Shown here: positions 56,600 through 64,000 of the stretch, piece by piece
How positions within the stretch are numbered: the first letter of the stretch is position 1
Layout: every line of letters begins with the position of its first letter
From: Adiantum capillus-veneris
Lineage: Eukaryota > Streptophyta > Polypodiopsida > Polypodiales > Pteridaceae
Length of the DNA stretch: 64,000 nucleotides
Direction of reading: 5' to 3'
Assembly: GCA_014529385.2 (NCBI GenBank)
Contig: CM043966.1
Coordinates: forward strand, 41,605,537-41,669,536
Program-made: the position numbers and the translations under genes
The notes under the pieces: model-generated
Databases searched by the model: none
What the model was told of the DNA's origin: nothing
What the model saw: the letters and a program-made list of their open reading frames with translations, nothing else

Positions 56600-57554
56600 T
56601 GGGGCTCTTCGAATGTCAAGCCTTGCTATCTTATTGTAGTGTCAGTGAGAACCACGAACATAAATTTCATACTGTGGGATGGAGTTGATTTGACTAGTGC
56701 ATGGAGGCTACAAGAGGTTTTCAATCTCTCAGAAAACACACGCAATCCTTGTGTAACCCGAATCTACACCACTCTATTGCATGTCTAGTAGAAGCTAACT
56801 ACGACACTACAAGCAAATATGACTAGTTCACCAAGCAAACGAAATCCAACTGAGATGAAACTTTTAGGATGGGTTAATAACATCTAAAGACACATTCTTG
56901 AACCCTTAAATCTCCCTTTTTATCAATTGAAAAAATCACACTTATTATCTGTAGAGTAGATTTGACCTAATCGTTTTTGACCCCAAATACATCCTAGGGC
57001 TTAGCAATGAAGCCGGTACATCTCTCCAATGCATATAATGCAGTTTTGTTATGTAAATATAGAGTTATGAGTAGATTATAAAGTAGGTGAGCAACAACAA
57101 AAACACAGTTTTCCCTCAAGAAAAGCACAATGTTGCAAAGAGCTCTCACATTTGAACACAATGAAGCAGATGGAATTTGAAATGGACACTTTATGAGGGA
57201 GTTATGAGCTTGAGAAAGTTGAAGGAGAGTACACAGTGCTTTGCAAGTCAGTCGTAATGCTTATTATCCAAAAAATCCCCTTAGGTTTTACAAAAATGGC
57301 TTACCTTAGCCAAAGAATCAGGGTTCATGAATAAGAAAAGGTTCTAACTCACAATTGCCTAGGATTTTCTTGACGCAATCTCGAAGCATGTAGCCCCACT
57401 CTGTCTGGCTCAAAGCACATAATATTACAAGATATTCTTGGAATTAAAATAATTACAACGGCTTAGGGCTATGAATGTCTAGAATGATCAAAAAATAAAA
57501 AATTACATCATAGGCTGAGTGTTGTAGGCTCCCAATGTTAGCTATGTGCTAACA
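56600..57554 (-). repeat. 5' LTR of element E, ~955 bp
   Basis: Plus-strand ends are TGGGGCTCTTCG and ATGTGCTAACA. The right end shares GCTAACA with LTR C, and the left part shares GTCAG...GTGAGAAC. A half-palindrome CACTTATTATCT lies at 56939-56950, 339 bases from the PBS-side edge. A diverged relative of this LTR lies at about 62500-63020. Confidence 0.7.
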
Positions 57555-57655
57555 ACAATAAGTACATATATGCATGGATATACAAAAACATGATATGTAA
57601 GTGCCCCTGTGCACTCCGCCTGTTGTTGTTAGAGTTCAATTCAGTGGGATTTCAC
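57551..57655. repeat. Dispersed repeat, copy 1
   Basis: It shares AATAAGTACATAT, GATATGTAAGTGCCCC and GCTCCGCC-like blocks with copies near 59795-59935 and 62345-62500. It starts directly at the right edge of LTR E. Confidence 0.7.
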
Positions 57656-59794
57656 TCAGAAATACTTACCACAACATGTGAGTTTAACAAAAGGGGTCAA
57701 TTTATCTTATGGGATTACAAAAAAATACATACATAAGGGTTTTTTATAGAAAAGTGAAAATTTTGGTACGTAAGGGATCGTTTTATCAAGAAAGATGTTA
57801 GATAAGGGGTCTCTATATGCATAGATAAAAGTAGAATATGAGGCTTATAAATATTGGTCAAATGTACATGTTATATAGGATCTCTATATAGTGACCCCTT
57901 GAAGAGTTGGAATAGTTCTTGAAATAAAATTAATAGAACAAAGAAAATTTAGAGAACAAAAATTGGTGCAAAAACACAAAGTAACATCAATGTAAATTAT
58001 GCTCAAAGTTTGTATATTTTATCGATTCGATTGAGCATTGTAGCTTCTTGATCAATGAATGGAGACCTTTCTGTGCACCATGTTTGTACATACACACATT
58101 TCTAGTGACGACGAACTGTTAGAATCAATTAAAAAAACAAAGGGATTAGAAAGAGCATTTAGAAATTGACAAATCTTTAACTATAAAAGCAATGCAAAAA
58201 GGCTTACAAAATTCTCTTTGGGCACTTGCTCCACATCTCAGGGTTTTCACAATATTCCTTTTTGGCATGACTCCAATCTTCTTTGTCAAGACAACAAGGC
58301 TTGTCAAGGGGTGCACCTCAAAAAATTAGTGTATAACGTGCGTTCAAAAGGATAGGTATTTTAATCCATAGAATTCATTTTAATTACATTATCTACTCAA
58401 AATAGTAAATTTTTAATTCAAAATGAAGAAAAGCCCATAAGTTTAACATGAAAAGTGTTTACTACCTTAGGATATGTAAGTACAACGGTTTTAAATACTA
58501 ATTGAACACACGTGATATAGATGGTTTCTTATACATGTAGGAAGGCTTGTTCCGTTCATTCTTGAGCATTTTGTGAGCATCGAAGTTCTTTTGCTTTTAG
58601 TACTCATACATGCTTGTGATTGTGTTGGAGAAGAGATCCTCTACTCTAGGCAAGGGAACCTTTGGTGAAGGATCTCAATGACATGGTCCTTCAACTTATT
58701 ATCATGAAGTGATAGAAAAGGACCTAAGACCAAAGTTGGTGCATGCCCGCAATGGTAAGTTTGCATTCCTCAGCCATGTACCCATTCAATCATTTAGAAC
58801 TTTGTTCCACCACATGACCAAGCTTAAAACTAGACATTCTCCTGATGGGAATTCTTCTCAAATTCCATCGATTCTATGGTATTTTTCCTTCTTCTCTTTT
58901 TTTTTTTTTTTTTTGGAGGGGGGGGGGGGGGGGGGGGAGGGGGATTCTCCAAGCACGACATTGGCATGGGGATTTTAGGTCCACCACTTGTCCATGCTAC
59001 ATTCTAATATACCAAGGGGCTTTTGATACTCTCATTGCAATACAACAAATCTAGTTAGTTACACTAGGAGTAAACACATTGAAATACAATGGATTGGCAC
59101 TTAAAGTGGTCTCCCACTCATCTTAGCACATCTAAACATAAATTCCTATATCTTTGAAGCGCTCTTTCCTAAGGGAGACATCCTCATCATCATCCAATAT
59201 GTCCTCCACATTTCTCTTCATTGTGTTTCTTGTCATGTTTATACTTGCTACACCATTCCCTAGGGATTGAACCTGGTAGGTGTCTCGAGGGATTCATCCA
59301 TCCTTATGGGGGCATGTCACGTGTGTGCAATCATATGGGAAACACCCCCTCTCTATGGACCCCATAGTACTAATCAAGCTCTCTATCTCCAAATTTTAAA
59401 GATCTAATATACCCCCCCTTTTACTGTGTTTGCACAATCAACTTGACCCCCTCTATAATATATATACAAGTTGTAAATATTATCAATTTTAAAAAATTTG
59501 GCAAAGTTCTCTCTGTACATTAATAATAATTTTAAAAATCCCATCAAATATGCATGCCTCTACTTAGTAGGATTCCCACAAGGTATTTAAGGCTTCCAAA
59601 ACCAAAAAAAACTTAAGATGTTGAAGACTAATGTGTGTCCTACAAAATAGTGAGCCCTAGTCCAAATGATTTATATCCAAGTCAATGTTGAAAGTGTTGA
59701 AAACAAGGTGAAGGCCTTGTCTTGTTGCATTCTAAAACTATAAAACTACTCTTAAATAGACGGACCCATTTCAAACTAGCATCTAGAAAAGAAT
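57656..59794. other. Unassigned DNA with a T/G homopolymer tract
   Basis: No gene or element that I can support. A run of about 18 T followed by about 20 G (broken by single As) lies at 58897-58943. The ORF over it (58709-58978) is not convincing. Confidence 0.5.
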
Positions 59795-59940
59795 ATTGAT
59801 ATGGAAACCATATGTTCAATTAGAAAATGGGATATGTGTGGCATTCACAATAAGTACATATCTGCCTAGATATACAAAATCATGATGTGTGAGTGCCCTT
59901 CTATACTTTGCCTATTGTAGTTAGAGCTCCACACTAGGAA
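59795..59940. repeat. Dispersed repeat, copy 2
   Basis: It matches 62345-62500 over about 145 bp, including GAAAATGGGATATGTGTG and AATAAGTACATA. Confidence 0.75.
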
Positions 59941-60099
59941 TTATTACATTTGCTATCATAGTTAGCAATAGCATATGTGATAGCGATGCTAATACCAACA
60001 TTGTAGATCTTCATTTACTCACACACATACGGACACTTGCTAGTGAAAATTTTTGGGGCAGTAGAGACTTGCTAGCACTACCACCCAATCAACCATAGT

Positions 60100-62220
60100 G
60101 GATAGTGAGTTTTTTATTCAAAATATGCATGAAAGAACACTGACACGATGGAAAGGGGGAAAGGGGGACACACCCAGCACACAAAAAAATGCCTCACTAT
60201 AACCCAGGGTATACACAGCGCCCCAATCCACTAGAGTTCACCTTCAAAACTCAACACTACCCGCAAGCAAACCACCACTTTCACACAACCTTACGCACAT
60301 ACGTCTTGCAATGCACCAGATAGACTCAATCACTCTGCTCTGCTCAATTCAAAGCCTTCCTCACTCACACAACCTCTCTCTTCCTCTCTTTGCACGACAA
60401 ACGTCGGGGGGGTACACACGCCCGGAAACACACGCACACAAGCAGAAAAGAGAAGGGGGAAGGGGGAATGACGCACAAAAACAATAGAGAATAGTCTTCT
60501 AGCATGTGCAATACCATATACAACCAACCCACTGCCGGCATGAACCTCGGCAACCCAAAAACAATGGCTCAAACGCCTTGGCAAAAAACCTCAAGCAAAA
60601 AAGCTCACATTGGTCAAAGACCCCAAAAAATGAACATAGGCCTCCTTTTATAGGAGTGTGTCTAGGAAACTTAAAAAAGAAATCAGGGGTGAGCTCTTAT
60701 GTCGTGCACTTCATTTGGAGCTCCATTTAGAATTTACTTGCATTGCCACCACTTGGCCCATTTGATTTTTGGAAACATTTGCATGGTACACTTCTTGACT
60801 GCTTGTCCATTCCATTTGGCCGCCCGGCTTGCCCTTTTTGGACCTTTGAATTCGCTCTCTTGCTTTGCTCTTCCCTTGCTTGCTCTTTGGACGTCGTGGC
60901 TTTCACTCTCTCTCCCCTGTGGGACCAATTCCTTTCATGAAGGGGGGAGGCAATAGCGAGGTCGCTATTGCCCTCCCCGGTTACCTTCAAAAGTGTGGGG
61001 CTCCAAGGAGCCGCGGGAACCACCGCCTGTTGGAAAGCCACATCATCAACCGCTTCGACGCGGGCGTGGACACCCCGGGTGTCACCCACTCCACCAAATC
61101 ATCCAAAACCACCACCATCCTCCCCAAGGCGCCACGCGCAGCGCCCGGCAGGGCCGCCACACGCATGCCATAGCCAACGGGAGGGAGAGCTCCCCTCTCT
61201 CTCCCCTCTTGTGTTCATATGAGAGCCCACGGCCATGTATATATATCATGACTCGCCGGCATCCCACTGTGCATGTGGGTTTTACTCTACTTCCACGTGG
61301 CAGCTACTCACTGAACTACACCCCCAAGTGTTAAAAAACCTCCCAACATGTTTAGAAAAAACCCCTTTTTTTAGTCCTCTTCCCCAGCTCCCTTTTATTG
61401 CTCCCCGACCCGACTTCCAAGCAGTCACAACTTACTGAAACTCCACCTTCCCGGCTCCAACTACACTTGTCGTCTCTGCATTTTGATTCCTCGGCACCTT
61501 CGAACCAGGGCCCCCAAAAATGAAAAAAATCATCTGCAATTGCCCTTCCATTATCTGCTGTCAACTTTGATCGATCATTACCCCGCGCTCCAACCTTGGA
61601 ATGGCATGCCGTCGACTCCGACTAGATCCACATAGTGTATACTACCTTCGTGCACCTTGGCGAGGTCCCAAAGATGCCAGATGGCACATTCTCCAATGCG
61701 GTCAAGTGGGCTCAGACCCGGCCCCCGAAAAAACTTCAACTGGCCATAAAATGCAAACCATAGCTCTAATGCGCAATCCGAAAAGACGGGTAGACTCCAT
61801 GAATTGAGCTCTACACACCTCTACCTCTACTTCCACTTCAACCAGCTGTCTCCAGCTGCCCTGTCCAGCAAGAATCTACAATCCACTAAAACTTCAACCT
61901 CCAATATCTTGGGCTCTGTAGCTCGGTTTGATGATCCGTTTGGACCTGCTCCTTTAGGACTTCAAACTCTTCATTCTTGGACCCAAAAGCTATACTTTTC
62001 ATCTCCTTCTCTTGGCACCCAACTTAGCCCCTCATGGAGCCTTCCTTGGCCTATAAGCCGCATTAGGCATACACCTCTGCTGCTACCTGTCATTCCCTGC
62101 TTTTACTAGCTGCTCCAGTCCCTTGCCATGCTTCTACTTACCTGCATATATCTGTCCATGCCATCTTCTAGAGTCGACACACTTTGGCTGCACCAACGAC
62201 TTTAAAACATAGAGATGAGG
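60100..62220 (-). other. LTR-like segment with a TATA box, origin unknown
   Basis: This segment is more GC-rich than its neighbours. On the minus strand near 60642-60655 it has CTATAAAAGGAGG, a good TATA box, followed downstream by a CT/GT-rich transcribed-looking stretch. It looks like the U3 and R part of a large LTR. Its ends and partner were not found. ORFs such as 60727-61089 have no known motif and I do not call them genes. Confidence 0.35.
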
Positions 62221-62236
62221 CAAATTTTAGATAAAA

Positions 62237-62340
62237 CTTGTATTTCATTCTGTTCAAGTTGTATAATAAATTGAGTATACCAATTGTACCACTTTCAAGT
62301 TGTTTAAGTTGTACAATAAATTGAGTGTGCCAATTGCAAT
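62237..62340. repeat. Two-copy tandem repeat, ~57 bp
   Basis: CAAGTTGTATAATAAATTGAG and a close variant with the same downstream CCAATTG occur in tandem. Confidence 0.7.
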
Positions 62341-62344
62341 GTAG

Positions 62345-62500
62345 AAATGCATATTAATATAGAAACAAAATGTTCATTCAGAAAATGGGATATGTGTATC
62401 ATCTACAATAAGTACATACATGACTAGATATGCAGAAACAAGATATGTAAGTGCCCCTATGTGCTCCGCCAGTTGTAGTTAGAGGTCCACTTAGGGGGTG
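62345..62500. repeat. Dispersed repeat, copy 3
   Basis: Same family as 59795-59940 and 57551-57655. It lies directly left of the second E-type LTR fragment. Confidence 0.75.
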
Positions 62501-63030
62501 ACTCAAAAGATTTCGGTCGGCTTCCAAGACTCACCATGCTGATGCTACCAAAGCGAGAACTACATACATAAAATGTCAATCCGTGGGACGTAGCTGACCC
62601 AACTAGGTCATGAAGGCTACAAGAGATAGCTAATCTCTCGAAAAACCCAAGTCTAAACCGCTCCTACCCATCTCAAACTCAAATGTGTGTCACACATTAA
62701 AAGCTACTTTCCTTACCACAAACTTGATCCAATGATTTGGCATAGCTATGAGTCTCCGACTGAAACGAAACTTTATGACTAGTATGAGCAGAGTATCCTG
62801 AACACTCTCGTGTACTCAAATGTCATTTTTGACATTCCGACAAAATTGCACATAAGATAAACAACCTATTTTAGGTCAGTCAATTTTGGTGTCCAAAGAA
62901 CTTTACGGATTCCTCTAGACATGCTCTACCTTTTCCTAAGGTCAAAAACGAGTTTTGGTGCGTGTATTGTACGTAGGAAGAAAAATATCTCGTAGACAGC
63001 ACGACTAAAAGCTGTGGACCTCTTCTCGTC
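62501..63030 (-). repeat. Second E-type LTR fragment
   Basis: It aligns by blocks with LTR E: CGTGGGACGTAGCTGACC against GTGGGATGGAGTTGATT, then AAGGCTACAAGAGATAGCTA. It runs straight into gag-like DNA at 63040, so the inner end of the LTR and anything between is deleted or rearranged. Confidence 0.55.
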
Positions 63031-63039
63031 CTTATGTCA

Positions 63040-64000
63040 CTCATTACTCCCCTGTTATAGGTGGTTTCCGCCTTTCTTTCCCTGTTGACATCATTGAGGT
63101 GGCTACTCCTTGCTGTGCTTCCTTATTGATTGGCCATGCTATCATAAGTTCTAGCATTTGGATCCACATCCCGATCAATTTCTTGTACATTTCCCATGAT
63201 CACTTCACGGATTGAGTGTTCCTAATACTTGGTTTGTTCAATCTGCTTCATGAAATTATTGTTGCAACAATTCCTAAAGAGATGAACAAGAAGTTTTGTT
63301 GATCCCTTTTCCTTGATTTTGAAAATGTACACAATTTTCAAGGGCGTAGTTGTCCTAACCTGGCATGGGTAGTCCATACCAAATCTGTAATATTATTTTC
63401 TTCCCAGCAATAAACCTCAAGCCTTGGGTTATCAGTGGGGATGCATTTCAATGGTTTAGCATCTATTAACTCATATCCTTCTAATTCTAACAACGGAGGT
63501 CCCTTCTTTCTAGTCTTATCTGGTATTAGAGTATCAACCTCTAATCCTCATTTATCCACAGAATCAGGTCTTGTATCTTTCAGTATTGTACTCCATTTCA
63601 GTCTACATAAAGGTCATCTTGTTTGTTTGCCCTAAAATTCTCTTCAAAGTCAATGGTATAGTCGTCTATCCTCACTGCCAACTCCTCATTTGGGTGCAAA
63701 TATATATGGGCTTCGTACTTGTTGATCTTGAGGAGAGTCAAGATGTACTTGAATTTGAGAGAGGTCCCCATTCCTGATTGAGTTGAAAAAGAAGACGTAT
63801 TTGAGTTTGAATCAGAGTAAGTGTCTGGCACTTCTTTCGCAATAGTTTCTAATGGTCTCCCTTGATTTATGCTCTCTTATGTGGACGCTTTGCTCCTATT
63901 CACTCCTAAGACAATCAAGTTTTCCAAAACTCTACCAGATCTTAGGTTCATATATGGATTTACACAACTTAATTGAACTGATACTTCAATCTTGGAAGGT
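63040..64000 (-). pseudogene. Second E-type gag N-terminal fragment
   Basis: Diverged copy of 53833-54640, including GGTGGCTACTCCTT and TTGGCCAT-type blocks. ORF 63598-63831 holds GMGTSLKFKYILTLLKINKY and YLHPNEELAVRIDDYTIDFE. The frame is broken elsewhere. It continues past the window edge. Confidence 0.6.

Noticed and set aside
56797-56815. CACTACAAGCA inside LTR E as a possible CACTA terminus
   Set aside because: No subterminal repeats or partner end; it lies within the LTR and is most likely chance.
60727-61089. 120-residue minus-strand ORF as a host gene
   Set aside because: No known motif, overlapping ORFs in several frames in a GC-rich stretch, and no support for exons.

Overview
The window looks like nuclear, transposon-packed DNA of a land plant with a large genome. 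I see plant-type Ty3/gypsy and Ty1/copia LTR retrotransposons, primer-binding sites matching plant tRNAs, CACTA-type transposon ends, long microsatellites and a satellite array. I found no convincing host gene, tRNA, rRNA or organelle insert. A fern, other seed-free plant or gymnosperm would fit, but the species cannot be fixed from sequence alone.

Layout. (1) 1-7821: a Ty3/gypsy element on the minus strand ('element 1', two RNase H domains as in the Tat lineage). Its left LTR is cut by the window edge and its right LTR is 6263-7821. It lies inside (2) a Ty1/copia element on the minus strand (7822-12143), whose RT is cut at the junction. The copia in turn lies inside (3) the 3' LTR of a very large Ty3/gypsy element ('element C', minus strand). 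Element C spans 12144-40185, and its 5' LTR is 39259-40185. A solo LTR of the element 1 family (12272-13839) also sits in that 3' LTR. (4) 29600-38454: a complete younger Ty3/gypsy element ('element D'), with 377-bp LTRs that differ at 7 positions and a perfect CTCAG target duplication. It sits in the leader of element C. (5) 40186-50500: microsatellites, CACTA-like termini, a ~90-bp satellite array, a copia LTR with its PBS, and unassigned DNA. (6) 50690-57554: the gag, leader and 5' LTR of a decayed relative of C ('element E'), split by a small non-autonomous LTR element (52228-53827, perfect TCCTT duplication). (7) 57555-64000: dispersed repeats, an LTR-like TATA-bearing segment, and a second decayed copy of the E-type LTR and gag.

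How the parts work. In each gypsy element Gag forms the particle, the retropepsin cuts the polyprotein, RT and RNase H copy the RNA, and integrase inserts the cDNA. Most reading frames are broken. Element D is the best preserved: gag, protease, pol and an extra 3' ORF all lie in one frame, broken only by three stop codons.

Most interesting observations. Elements C and E each carry a family-specific 24-bp palindrome. It recurs at about 285-bp steps in their long non-coding segments. The half-palindrome sits at nearly the same place in each element's LTR, so the two families share the architecture (AGA...TCT ends, 10-base arms, 4-base core, same step) but not the arm sequence. In addition, element C has a second retropepsin-like domain fused downstream of integrase.
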